Below the pieces are notes generated by a model. That model was given only the letters and a program-made list of their open reading frames with translations. It ran no database searches and was not told the DNA's origin. Made by a program: the position numbers and the translations under genes. A stretch of DNA of 64,000 nucleotides from Amoebophrya sp. A120 (taxonomy: Eukaryota > Sar > Dinophyceae > Syndiniales > Amoebophryaceae), in the NCBI GenBank assembly GCA_905178155.1, contig CAJINV010000003.1, positions 4,029,253 through 4,093,252 on the forward strand, in the 5' to 3' direction. Below are positions 38,330 through 50,121 of this stretch, in pieces; position 1 is the first letter of the stretch, and every line of letters begins with the position of its first letter.

Positions 38330-40886
38330 TCAGATTGCACCCTTTTGGTTCTCCTTAAATTCGGAAATCTTTTCCTTTGCGGCGGCAACTACTTCCTTCC
38401 CGTATTTCTTTACTGGCAGTTCGGAGTAAGCTAGCACATCTTCCGCAGCCCCAAGGAAACTCTTCAGTGGTAGGTCTGTCTCGGAATGACGTGTAACGAT
38501 TCCCTCGTTCTGTGATTTAATCGCCTGCAGCATCTCGCTTCTCTCGTCCATCTCTACAAGCGAAGATTCTTTTTTACTCGTCAACGAAGCTGAAGCTGAT
38601 GCCGCGTCGTGGCGGTTAGTGGTCTCAGAGGGCTTGTTAATATCTCCGTCGGGACGACGCTGAGACTCCACCGTGGACTGCGATTTTATTTGAGAGACTT
38701 CTTGCACAGCAGATGCAGATCGGGCAGCTGGGTCCGCCATCTTGGGAGCGGCGGTGGGTGGCTCCTGCGGCTCTGGTATCTTCGCAGAAGATGTGGAAAA
38801 CAGTTGCAGGAAGGAGACGAACATTTTACCGAGTGGTCCTAGACTGCCGTCCTTCTTCGGATCATGCCTTCGCAGGAGCCGTCGTTTATTTTGTGTCCGC
38901 GGCGGAGGGGGCTCCTCCGGCGCGATTTGGACATTCGGATCGTGCGCAGCCTCTTGCAGATGATCTGGAGGTCGTGCGGCACCAGGTGAAAAACTTGGTT
39001 CGAGCTGGGCCACCGCTTGCGGATCCCCACGAGCAGACTGGTCACTGGAGGTAGCACTTGCACCAGCCTGCGCGCGACGACCGGTTTCATCCGCTTCATT
39101 GGCACCTTGAGCCGGCTGTTCTGGTAGTTGCAACGCTCCCGTTTCCGAAAACGCACTCGACGAAGCGATCGCCTTCTCGTTTTTTGTCTTTTCGTCGTCT
39201 TCGCCTTCATCGTCGTCCTCCCCGTCTTCCTCGTCCTCATCAGCTTCGTCTTCATCATTCTCCTCGTCGCTGTCGCCTTCGCCGCCCTTGTCCTCGTCTT
39301 TATCTTGTTCACCTTTATTACCCGCTCCTGCGTCTTCTTTTGCCCCTGCCTGTGGTGAAATTTCAATTTGATTTTGATTTTTTCCGAGAATCAGTTGTTG
39401 ATGAGAAAAACTAATGCAACAGCAAGGCAGGAGCAGCTAAAAGCGTGACCTCCTTCTCGTCGGGCGCTTCAGCTTTTGGTTTCGGTGGTGCCGTGGCTGC
39501 AGGCGGTCCGTTTTCATCGACTGGAGCCGGTGCTGCCTCCTTGGACTTTGGGGCAAGGGAACCTTCTTCGTCGTCCCCAGCATTGTTCTCCGAATCGTTA
39601 CCGTCGGCAGCCCCCTTGCTAGGCTCCGCTTTCTTTTCAGGTTCTTGCTCCTCTTCTCCCGCCTCTTGTTCTTCCCCACCTGCGGTAGCTCCCCCGGTTT
39701 CGACGTCGGCGGGAGTTGCACTTGCAGCGAGTTTCGTGGCGTACGGTGACCAGGTACTACCGGACGAGCCTTTCGTCTGTTCTCCGTTTATTTCCTTCTG
39801 CTCGTTGTCAAAGGCGTAGGTATCGACATCGGCGTAAGGAGCCCATCGGTCTTTCTGGCCATCGAGCGCGTCGGCAGCTTCTTTGCTCAATCCGCCCGCA
39901 GCGGCAGCGGTAGTCCCAGTTTTCTTCTGGTTGCTTTTGTTCTCGCCACCTTCTTCCTCTCCGCTTTCGCTCCCCTCTTCGCTACTGCTGGCCTCGTCGT
40001 CATCGGTGCTGCTCTCCTCCTCTTCACCTTCGCCGCCCTCGCCTGGCGCATGGCGGCGTTTCCTTTTGCGCGATATCGATTTTCCGTCAGTGATGTCCCC
40101 GGTATCCGCGTCTTCGTCCCCTCCTCCTTCTCCGCCTCCTTCGGCCTTTGCCTTGCCTTTTGCCTTTGCTTTTTTCTTTGCTTTTGTCTTCGACTTAGGC
40201 TTTTTCTTCGCCTCCGTCTTTGCCTTTGCTTTGGGTCCTGTATCAGTCGAGCCCTCGTCGTCCGCTTCGGGTTCGGGTGCCGATTTATTTTCATCCGGTT
40301 CGGGAGCTGCGGGTGCAGGAGCAGGAGGTGGTCTTTCGGGATCTGGCGAAGTTTCCGCTCCGGTGCCACTGAATTCCACTGGTGCCGGCCCTGGTGTAGT
40401 TACTGCGGCCTGTTCCACTTTGGGCGCAATCTTCTTCACTTGCGCTTGCGGCGTCTCGTCCTGCTCCTCGCCTTTCTTGAGGCTTTTGCGCACCTGCCGC
40501 CACTCCTGCGGCGTGCGACGTCGCGTCCGCCACTCGCCGGTGGGCACCTTTTTGTCCTTGTTGTAATTGTACTTCAGTTCGGAGGGGTCGAACAGCCCCT
40601 TGGTCTCGAAGTCATTCAGCATCGCCCGGGAGTACCGCTGCATGTTGGTATCCATGCTGTGCAGCTGTTGCGGCAGCGGCCCGTCGATAAGCTTCCGTGT
40701 GCTCTCCAGGCCCCAATTGTACGCGCGCGTGCTGTCCTGAAGCTTGTCCATCACTTTCAACGCCATTCCCGTCTCATACTGCGCGTCCCCGAGCTCAGTT
40801 AGAAAATTTCCAAGCCTGTTGGATAGATTTGGAAGAAGAGGTTTTTTTTTGCAACCGCAACCGGTTCTATTTTTGGTGAATGTCAT
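38330..40886 (-). CDS. Disordered acidic/Lys-rich protein, unknown function
   Basis: Two exons (39450-40886 and 38330-39349) joined by a 100-bp intron with GT-AG borders (GTCACG ... CACAG) give about 818 aa. The N-terminal 110 residues are ordered-looking and helical (LSNRLGNFLTELGDAQYETG), with no family I recognise. The rest is low complexity: Pro/Ala, then a Lys/Ala block, then Glu/Asp/Ser runs with a KRKRRH nuclear-type basic patch, then more acidic repeats after the intron. The last 35 residues (LAYSELPVKKYGKEVVAAAK) are again helical. The exact 5' splice site is the least certain part; the alternative is that the upstream exon ends at its own stop at 39411. It could be a nuclear protein, but this is only composition-based. 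Confidence 0.6.
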
Positions 40887-41022
40887 CTTTGCTTGCGCAT
40901 GTTAGTTGCACGACTATAGCTCAGATGAGATTAGTCTACCTGCTCTAGAGAAAAAAATACATTTGAACGAGGTGGGCACCAGGTCGCAACTACAAACGAA
41001 AGCAGGAGTAGATGAAAGAAAA

Positions 41023-43590
41023 TTACTTTTCGCGCATTTTATGCAGTGAGCCGTCCTGTCCCGTGACTCCCATTTTTTGCAGGTTTTGCTGAAAGAAGCT
41101 TTGCTTCCCGCTGTCGAGCAGGCAGTGTTGCCCCCAGTGCCTGGGCAGGATTCCGCACTCGAAGCACCGCGCGTTGCGCAGGCAGAGGTGGATCCGGTCC
41201 AGCTTCGCGCCCAGAAAGTTCACCACCATGGCCGTGTTGTCCACGCGGATGTATTGGTCCGCGCTTTTCCGGTAGTTTTCTCGACTCTTGTCGCTGAACA
41301 GGTGCACGTAGGCCTCCCGAGCCTTGTTCATCTGCAGGTGCAAAAAGTCCTGCACCGTCTCGGCGCCGGGTTTGTCGAGCGGTGCCCGCCGGCGTTTGCG
41401 CAGCCGCTCCACGTAGGGGGCGTCCAGCAGAATCGCCTTGTCCTGCAGGTTGGCTTCCTTCGCCACCTTGAATGCCTTTTGTGCCTTCTCGAACGCCTTC
41501 TGTACTCGTGCATCGCGATCGTCGCGTACCTGCCGGGCTTGCGCCTCCATTGCCTTCGCGTTCGCGCCAGCTGTCCCGTCGCCCAGGGAACTGGCAGCCA
41601 CGATCGCAGCGGATTGCGAAAACTCGGCGGGGTCCAGCCCCAAAGCCGCGTAGTACTCGAGCGGGTCCGTTTGAAACTGCTGCATTGTTCTCGTCGCGCC
41701 CCCACCCGATGCTTCTTCGCTCGTTTCAATACCATCCGGGTCGCGGCGGTCCTCGTAGGCCTCTTCCGGTACCTCGATGCAGCTGTTGCCGCCGCGCAGC
41801 GATTCCAGGTACTTGTCCCCGCCCAGGTCCACCTGTTTTTCCAGTGCCGAAAATGCGTAGAAGTGGTGTTTCGCCGCCTCGAAGATGCGGTCCACCGTGT
41901 CCGGCCAGTCGCGGTTGCGGGCGTCCACGCCTTTCCCGGCCAGCTGACCGGAGATCGGGGTGCCCTGGGCGGCCGGCGAAAAAGCGCCGTTGATATCGTC
42001 GCTCGCGAGAACCAGTCGCCCGCCGCGGCACGCGAGCGTCCCGCTGGTGCGCATGGTGGCGCCAAAGGGCAGCCCAACCATCAACGAATCGCAACGGAGA
42101 TCGCGGTTTTCCGCAACGCCGTTTTGCACCAGCAACAGCTCGCCGTCCGCCCAGGGGCCCTGCAGCGCCAGCGCCCTTCTCTCGTTGTCGGCGAGCGTCG
42201 CCTCCGAGTCCGCGTCTTCGTGAGCCTCTACTTGTTCGCGCATCCCGCCGAGGTGTCCTGCTTTGAGAACCTCGGTGAGTTTGGGGTCTTTCAGGAAAGT
42301 CTTCAGATATGCACCAACGTCCTGAAACTTGTAACCGCCGTTCTTCTTGCTCGTCCGCAAAAGGTCCTGCGCGTCACCACTGAGGTTTACTTTCTCGGCT
42401 GATATTTTCGCCCCACCTCCATCAATTTTCGCAGCGCGGTCCGCCGCTTCCGTCGAGGAGAGTTGGGCCGCCTTGGTGAGCAACTTTTCTAAAGCTGCCC
42501 TCCGCGTATCGACCAGCGTCTGGAACTGTTTCTCTACCCGGGTCTCGGGATCCGCGAGCACGATGCGCCCCGCATTGGGATCGAGAACGAGGGTGAGAAA
42601 GAAGGCATCACTCGCCGCCCCGGCCGCTTTGTGGTACGGGTCGACCGCTCCGGACACATCGCCGAGGGCCTTCCACGCCGCCATTTTGGGGGTGCGTTCC
42701 TCGTCCAGAGCGGACCACTCGAATTTGTACACGCCCGGGCCACAGCTGCCCGAGGAGTACTTCTGGCGCATGAAGCCGTACACTTGGTTCACGCGCTCCT
42801 CCACACTGCGCAGCACCCCCGCTTGGTTGATCTCGCCGCGGAGGTAGCGATCGGGGACGTCGTCCAGGCTCAGCAACCGCCATATGGGACTCTCAAGCGT
42901 TACACTCTCAACTGTTACATGAATTTGTCATGCTAAAGCACCATCATCATCCACACGATCAAGCTGCTTCGCATGAAAACGCATGAAAAAAATGAAAAAT
43001 CCCTGTTTCCACGGCTGAGGACCGGCAGGTAGTGGGCGCAGGCGTTTGAGACGAAAAAAAAAACTCAGCCGATTTTGAAAAAATGGCCAGCGTCCTGATA
43101 CTATAAAACGCATGAAAAAAATGAAAAATACCTGTTTCCACGGCTGAGGTCCGGCAGGTAGTGGGCGCAGGCGCTCGACACAAAAAAAAAAAACTCAGCC
43201 GATTTTGAAAAAATGGCCGATTTTGAAAAAAAAAACTTAGCCGATTTAATTTGCGAAGGGCTAAACGGCATGAAGATCTGTGCCAAATTTGTAATGCGAG
43301 AGGCGCCAGCTACCTTCTTGCACTTTTCCTATTCTTTTTCTTGCATCACAAATTCATGTAGCAGTTGAGAATGTAACGTTTGAGAACGCCATACGCCACA
43401 TGTCCTCCCCGCCCTCCGCCACCGCGCGCAGGATCGCGTCTCGCGTTTCGGCTTGCCTCTGGAAGGTCCGCAGAAACGGAAAGGTGGCATGTGCCACGGG
43501 ATATATTTCTTGCACAAGAAGTAGACGCAGGACCGCGAGCACGCGAAAAAACACCGACGTCAACATCGCCAACCGAAAGGTCGTGGACAT
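41023..43590 (-). CDS. Unknown protein with signal-like N-terminus
   Basis: Exons 43394-43590 and 41023-42877, separated by a 511-bp introner, give 2052 nt and 683 aa in frame (E-D-M-W-R-L-L-S across the junction). The first 35 residues are hydrophobic and look like a signal peptide or anchor. The bulk is soluble, Ala/Asp/Arg-rich. Residues near EYYAALGLDPAEF and later KAREAYVHLFSDKSRENY loosely resemble the two ends of a J-domain, but no HPD triad is seen, so I do not call it a DnaJ protein. A small Cys/His cluster (CFECGILPRHWGQHC) lies near the C-terminus. Function unknown. Confidence 0.7.
42883..43393. mobile_element. Introner, family 7, with internal duplication
   Basis: 511-bp element with terminal repeats TATGGGACTCTCAAGCGTTA and, inverted, AACGTTTGAGAACGCCATA. 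The target duplication CGCCA lies at 42878-42882 and 43394-43398. Inside are two direct copies of a unit of about 110 bp (42979-43089 and 43108-43217), which make it about twice the usual introner length. Confidence 0.92.
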
Positions 43591-44905
43591 GTCTTCGTTC
43601 AGGGTTGTGCTTGTGCAGCTGCTTCGGTGCTTATCAGACCAGGGTTAGCGTTGCCGCCTCCAGACTGAGTGCTAACATAGTAGTTCTAAGTAAGTGATTC
43701 ACCCCCACGCTGGGCGTCATGTCCTAATTTGAAGATAAGCAGATCATGATCAATAAAAAAGGTTTTTTTGTTCTGTTTTTTACCTATAATTCTTCCTGGT
43801 GGATCCTCATGCTATACGCAACGAGAACGACCATACTAGAACTAGCCACCACGACATCAATTCCCGAAGAATATTTTTCATCTTTGACCGGACTTCTGGG
43901 TGGGGCCAATCTACGAACATCAAGAAAGTCCGTTCATACTTTGTCAATCTAGCGGTAACACATTTTGCTAATTTGCTCTCTCATCTCTTTCTCTCCTCAG
44001 CTGCTCATTTCAGTTACTTGTCGAGAACGCTCCAGGGCACCGGCTCAGATTGATTAATTTTCCTCGAAACACACGAAAATCTTTGCGACGACAAGAAGAA
44101 CATACGAGGAATTCGGCAAGATATCGTGCGGGTCGACCCTGCAACAAATTTTTATTTGTGATTAGTTTTTTTCGTTTTGCACCCGTGACTACTAAACACG
44201 AATCACCTTCAACATTTGGTCGTAGTCCTTATCCAGTGGCGAGTTTCTGCAAAAATTACAGTAGCATGGCTCAGACGGAGCGATGAGGATGACCGACGAA
44301 ATGTAGATGATTCTTATGTGAAGAGTATGTCTGTGCTCGAAGAAAATAGATATAGAGAAGGAGAGCGGATGCTGATCATAGGTGATCAGAAAAGCAAACT
44401 GTATGGACTTCATGCTGTAGAAAATGCAAAAGCAGAAGTGCTCGTAGAGCTAGAGAAGCCACAGTGGGTACGGGAGCTAATGGCCTCCTGCCATCTAATA
44501 TCGTCCCCTTGTTGTCTTTTTTTATGTCATCATGTATGCATTAAACCTTCGTTAATTTTGTTGATGAATCCTAGCTGTAGTTTCTGTGTGATAGATTGGA
44601 AATATTGAATCAAGATCGCCATCTTTTTTAACATATTTGTAAGCGCCAAGGACATTGCAACACCGCAATTGCAAACGTACTAGTAAATCAACAGCGCGGA
44701 ACGACAACTCATCTGCAAAGAAAGGAGTAAAACAGTAGTTCACGACCATTTTGTGAGATTCCGTCGGTGCTGCTGTTCCTCTTCCTTCTCGTTCGCGATC
44801 ACTACCTTCAAGAGAAATGTGGATAAGGATATCGAATGATAATGAAGGAAGTCGTTCTCGTCGTTCTTACTTGCACAACATCAAAAATCGTGCTCGTGCA
44901 CCACC
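43591..44905. other. Intergenic, about 1.3 kb
   Basis: No supported gene. A 130-codon plus-strand ORF (44216-44608) has no recognisable domain and runs against the strand of every neighbour. Confidence 0.45.
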
Positions 44906-45477
44906 TTAGCAGCAGCACGTCCGCGACGGTTTTTCCGACTTCGTCGATCCCCGATCCCCCGAAGAGGTTGCGGTCGCTCTGGCAGAATTCGACGGGCGCG
45001 ACGCGCGTCCACTGTCCACCACAACCGCGCTGTCCGCCTGCCCTTCCGCGTGTGTCGCGGCCGCCTTCTTCTTCGCCGCGTACCGAGAGCCTCCGACCGT
45101 CGGCGGCAAATCCTTGATCTCGTACGTGGTGTGAGTGGGGGGCCCGCCCCCGGCGGTCGAATTCATCGCGTACGCACTGGGAATCAACTTGTTGATCCCG
45201 CCCGGAACCGCCCCCGGTACCTGAATGGAATTGATATTTTGATTTTGAGCACTATTATAATAATTGTGGTTGCTGTCACTGTCTCGGTGACATATAGCAA
45301 ACTCACTAGTAATGTTGGAACTAGCATCAATTCAATAGCAATATTACCTCCAATGGAATTCAGTGGACATTTGTATGTAAAAGTGCAAATAGAAGTGGGT
45401 ACCTGCATTTGAGCCGGCTTCGGAGAAGTGGGAAGGTCCGAGTGCAGCTCGTAGTTCGATGGCGGAGGCAATGGCAT
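44906..45477 (-). CDS. Small protein with C-terminal Cys triplet, paralogue 1
   Basis: 129 aa from exons 45403-45477 and 44906-45220; the 182-bp intron has clean CAG|GTACCC and TTCAG|GTACCG borders. The first exon encodes a Pro-rich MPLPPPSNYELHSDLP start. The second begins VPGAVPGGINKLIPSAY and ends SRTCCC. The terminal Cys triplet suggests lipid attachment. Its core and intron position match the gene at 46623-47249. An upstream Met (45504) would add nine residues. No known family recognised. Confidence 0.68.
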
Positions 45478-46622
45478 TTTGTTTGTCGTGGGGGTGTTTC
45501 TCACGACAAGCGAGACGGACTTTTGTAACGTAGGCGAGAAAGTTGACGCGCGGAGTTTTAGTTCGGAACAAGCGCAATTATGGTGAGTGAGTTTCGCTTT
45601 GTAGTGTGCGGTTCGAGGATTCTAGTACATGCAGTTGTCTTTTCAATCAGCGAACTTCTACTTATTGTTATTCAACAAGGTAGAGAGACGAGAGAAAAGG
45701 TGGGGCAATGCTTGAGCTGAGTTGATAGTTTTACAGGAGAAACCGTCTTGCGCTAGAACAAGACAGAGGGACGAACGTTTTTCCAAATGCTTGGTTTGTG
45801 TCTGGGAAGACACCACTACACGATGCAAATTGGCACGAGCACACTGACCGATATGCTTCTGTGTTGCACGACCGACTACATACACAACCGGCAGTTGTAG
45901 TTGCGGTTGCACTGTAGATGTACGAGGAGAGTGGACGTTATCAAGACAGAGCACGAGGGTACTACCACGATGGACCGATAGGTCTTCTCCAGGCATGAAG
46001 ACGATGACAAATTTTGCCAGGCATGACGAACGAAGAAGTACGTAGAGGTGGTGCACTATTTTTGGTAGCTTTTCATAGCAACCATAGTCTTGACGCTGGA
46101 CGGTTGTATCAGTCATTCGGTTGGTCGAAGTCGCAAGGCAGGACACGACCACCAACAACTTGAAAATACGAAGCACGAGATGTTTTAGTTTTTGGTTTCT
46201 AGGTAGTAGAAGCACGTCGCACGGCAGGAGCTCACTGAGAAACTGCCACCAGCATTTGCAATTATCAATGTGCAGCATGTGCAGTCACTGTGTTAAAAAA
46301 ACAGCGGCTCTACAACTTATCAAGCATGTGGAGCGTGAGCGTGGTGTGCATCTACGTGCTGTTACAAAATTAAGGAGGCCAAAAGCAAGGAAACTTTTTA
46401 CTCACATGTTTGAGCTTGCCAGCCGAAATTTTCGCTGTTGCAAGATGTCGATGATGATTGTTCAAAAGGTACTACACGCAAAAATAGACATGTTTAAGTA
46501 ATTGTATCATGGATAAGTATGCAATAAGTTTTGTAGTAAACTAACATCACAATCACAGAACAAGAAGCTGTTCGTAGTGCATGTGTTCGTCGTGCTGGTG
46601 CATCATGAAAACACAATTTCTT
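45478..46622. other. Intergenic, about 1.1 kb
   Basis: No gene that I can support. A 206-codon minus-strand ORF (45658-46278) shows no domain or helix pattern and could be chance. Confidence 0.4.
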
Positions 46623-47249
46623 TTAGCATCCTCCGCAAAACAAGCAGCAATCGCGCTTCTTCGGTGCCGGGTTGCTGTTGGATTTGCGGGCACTCGGTGG
46701 GCGCACCATGGGATCCATGCCTGACATAGGCTGCTGGGATGGGGGCCTGCTTCCCATTTGGCTCGTGTTCGCAGCGGAGAACCGTCCGGCGGAGGAATTC
46801 GCACTCTTCAGATAGGATGGTAGATCCTGTTGAACAATGCTGCCCTGGGACAGAGCAGAGGGTACCTGAATTTGTTTTTGAGCATGACCAACTTCAACAA
46901 ATTTGAAATTCACGTGTAACTATATCGTTTATCATTTTGATGCCGTGGGCAAAAAACAGGAGGTGCGTTGGAACAAATGGAGTTTTCGTCAATCCAGGAC
47001 TAGGGTTAGATTTCCTACAAGAAAAAACTTTACATCAGCAGGTGCTAGATGTACCGCGTAGTTGTCCATAGCCATGTAGGACACGGGCGCCGAGTGTAGG
47101 CTGTAAGCAGACACCGGATTGATCGGTTGGCCCTTGTTGCTGACCCGCTGCTGCTTCCCCTTGCTGCTGCTGCGCCCATCCTTGCCCTTGCCCTTGCTGC
47201 TGCTACGAGCCTTGCCACTCTGGCGCTGCTGTTGCTGCGGGGCGGACAT
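46623..47249 (-). CDS. Small protein with Cys-rich tail, paralogue 2
   Basis: 152 aa from exons 47034-47249 and 46623-46865, intron GTAAAG...TTCAG of 168 bp. The N-terminus is rich in Gln, Ser, Gly and Lys (GKARSSSKGKGKDG), and the middle reads VPSALSQGSIVQQDLPSYL. The C-terminus KKRDCCLFCGGC is a basic-plus-Cys tail typical of palmitoylated, membrane-peripheral proteins. The segment after the intron aligns with paralogue 1 (VP-A ... LPSY/IPSAY ... N-S-AG). Function unknown. Confidence 0.7.
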
Positions 47250-48614
47250 TGTCGTGAGTGTGTGTGCGTTCAACGTTCAACGTCCAAGCAGATGAACTGT
47301 CAAGAATTGTTTCTCAGACGAGGAGTTCGGTTCTGCAAAATAACTTCAATAATTATGCGTCTATAAAATCAGTGCTAGCTTCTATCGTTATGGAAGAGCT
47401 AGAAATTTGCTTAATTGTTAAGGCGGGAAATTCAAAGTATGAAATAGGAAAACTGTTGAGAATTAGATGAGCTGAGATGTTCGCGTTTCTGCATCATCTG
47501 CTGATATATTTTTCTGTATGTCTCTAAAGCACGACGAGGAAAACCGATATCAATGTTGTTTCTCGCTTGTAATCACCGAACGTAGGGGGCAAGAACTATG
47601 CAAAACCGAAGTTTACTAGACAACTCATTCTTACCGATTGATGGTATCGCACGAAAATACGCATAGCCGTAAAGATGTGACCATGTTGATAACGACCGAG
47701 CAGGTATTGACGAAGTTAGAAGAAATGGTAATCGGCAGACACACGTAAAACAACAATACGACTATCGAGGACACCGAATCGGTACTGCTTGGCTCCTCAT
47801 CTCAAACCGAAATTTCGTCGCTTGAGTGAAAGTTGCTACGTACGAAATGGAACCGATCATGTATTGGTGGAATAAGAAGACTTGCACCCCGACAGTATCT
47901 GTATCATTTTGCCACTGCTGGCACGACAACGTCCGAACAACAACAGGAGGAACAGGAACTACTAGCGTTTTTCAATCATCAATTCTTTCAAAATCAAAAT
48001 TCGCGCGCATACGCTGCAACGGTTGCGAGGCCTTCCAACAACAACGATTTATCCATTGACTTTCCTGTCTCTCTTGAAACCTGGTCATCGAATGCACTTG
48101 AAACATCTTTTATTTTCGATGATCCCCAAGGACCATGGCGAGTTCTTGTAAGCAAAGAATGGAGTGCGAAGACATATAGTTCATCGGTATAATTGAAAGA
48201 ACTGAGATGCCCGACCCCGATGCTATGGTTGATGCATACATAGCTGCCATAGGTTTTCGTTTTCTTGGTTTCTTGATAGCCGGCTTTGGCTGCTGCATTT
48301 TGAAACATCGTGCTAGCAAAATTTGAATCAACATTCATCGATAAGAAACGCATCTCCTACTACCAAGCATGCGTAGCAGGCAGCAAAAACAGTTCAAAAA
48401 GCTCATCGGTGGCATTCATTCGGACAATATGATAAGCTCAAAGTCAAAAGTGGAAACGGGATGAAACGGAAACGGAAACGCACATAATCGAAGAGCATGA
48501 CTCTGACAGTGTCAATTCAACAAGTAGCTTTCAGACCGTAAGCAAAATCAAAGTTAAGTTTTTTTTTTGCGGATTCAAACATTATACAGTTGCATCAATC
48601 TTCATTTTGTTCAT
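47250..48614. other. Intergenic, about 1.4 kb
   Basis: No convincing gene, RNA or repeat. Short ORFs on both strands lack features. Confidence 0.45.
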
Positions 48615-49978
48615 CTAGAATGCTGCACCAGCCGGTCGAGCGATGGTGGTGAATTCTGGCTCGGGCATCGGTTCCTCTTGCATGAGCGGCTGCTGCTCCG
48701 CGAAATCATAGAATCCGCCATACTCGTCGGGCTCCTTCAACAACAGACGGTACAATAGGCCAGCGATAAAGATGGAAAACAGGGATAAAACCTGCAGTTC
48801 GGTTGTTTATAAATCATTTCCATTTGAAGACGTTTCAAAGTATGCCGTGACTTTTCGCAGAAACTTCGGGCGGTATGTTATTACGATGCAATTGCCAAGA
48901 AGGCAAACTAGAAGGACAAGCATGAAAAAAAAGGCCAGTTGTGAGAACAAATTTCAGTACCCCGACGTCTGCGTAGAAGAAGCGATCTGCGAAGAAGGGC
49001 TGGGGTACCAATAGAACGTACCAAGCGAACAGAATGAAGAGAATGCTCAAAGCAATTGGGGTCCAGGCGGGGCGATTGGTCAAGGTGCGCTTGATCCAAT
49101 CTTCTCGGTGACCAAAAACAACGTACCCCGTATCAAGCACCAAGAAGGTGACCAAGACCAAGCCCACAAGCGCATTGGCGTATTCGTGTCCAAACTCGGA
49201 TATCGCCTTGAGCGGTTCCTCGGTGAATGCCGGGATGCCACCCGTGGGGGGTGGTGCGCCGGTGGCCGTCCCCGTCGGAGCGGTTACCACCGTCACGACG
49301 AAAAACGCCAAAATCGCGACACTCGGCGTTAAGCGAAGCAAGGCGTACTTGGCAAAACGCAGTAGCTCGCGAGATTCGACCAGGTTTTCTATCGTTTCAG
49401 GCCGGTACGAAAAATCGTACAGCGAGATCGCAAAGTTGATGACGGAGTACAGGATCTGCAACGAGAACGATACCAACTGCACCAACGCGATCCACCACAG
49501 ATCGAAGTTCATCTGTCAAAATGGTTTTTCTTTAGTCGAAGGGCATGAGTACTTGCGGAAAAAGTGTAACAAGGTCAGTAGGAGTAGGGGAAGAAATGAA
49601 AATCGCCTATACTTAAACTTCTATTTCTATTACCAGCCTGCAGGCGTTCGTCGTTCTAAAGACAAAACAGACGAGCGCGGCGAAGGTGACGAACAGAATC
49701 TGCGTGAAGACCGTCAAAAACTTCATGCCGTGGCCATACCACTGCGCCGGACCGCCCTTTTCTGCAATGCTGTTGTGATAACGCGACCACCGGGTGTGCA
49801 AGAGGACGTCAAACCCGGCGCCAAATGTCACGAGCAGCTGATAGACAAACCGGCCTTCCGGGGAGCAGGAGGACGTCACCTCCTGAGTCGACAAAATCGT
49901 CACGACGGCAGTAAGTAAGTCGACCAGTAGAGCTGTTGGGAAGTTTTTCGTGTTGGTTTGCTTCACGATCTTCATCAA
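48615..49978 (-). CDS. Multi-helix membrane protein, unknown family
   Basis: Three exons (49634-49978, 48961-49512, 48615-48791) with GT-AG introns of 121 and 169 bp give about 357 aa. Seven or eight hydrophobic helices can be seen, for example FLTVFTQILFVTFAALVCFVF-like, WIALVQLVSFSLQILYSV, SVAILAFFVVTVVTA, IALSILFILFAWYVLLVP and, after the last intron, VLSLFSIFIAGLLYRLLL. The C-terminal tail is acidic and aromatic (DEYGGFYDF). The start at 49978 precedes a short basic segment. I recognise no family. An apparent frameshift near 48925 disappears if the intron begins at GTACTG (48960). Confidence 0.65.
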
Positions 49979-50121
49979 CGCTCAACAAGGAGATCCAATC
50001 AGTCCTCAGGGAAAATCTAAATTTTATTGAGTACGGGAACTTAACAAGCCACAGAAAGAGCTCCCCGCCTCACCGCTCTGCTCATACGTTCACAAAAACA
50101 ATGAATTTGCATTTCTACGGA

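Noticed and set aside
44216-44608. 130-codon plus-strand ORF
   Set aside because: No recognisable features and opposite to all neighbouring genes.
45658-46278. 206-codon minus-strand ORF
   Set aside because: No domain, helix pattern or splice logic; this length can arise by chance in 64 kb on six frames.
48920-48935. Apparent frameshift at an eight-A run in the membrane protein gene
   Set aside because: Shifting the frame would continue a hydrophobic helix, but an intron starting GTACTG at 48960 and ending CTGCAG at 48792 gives a clean in-frame junction without any error.
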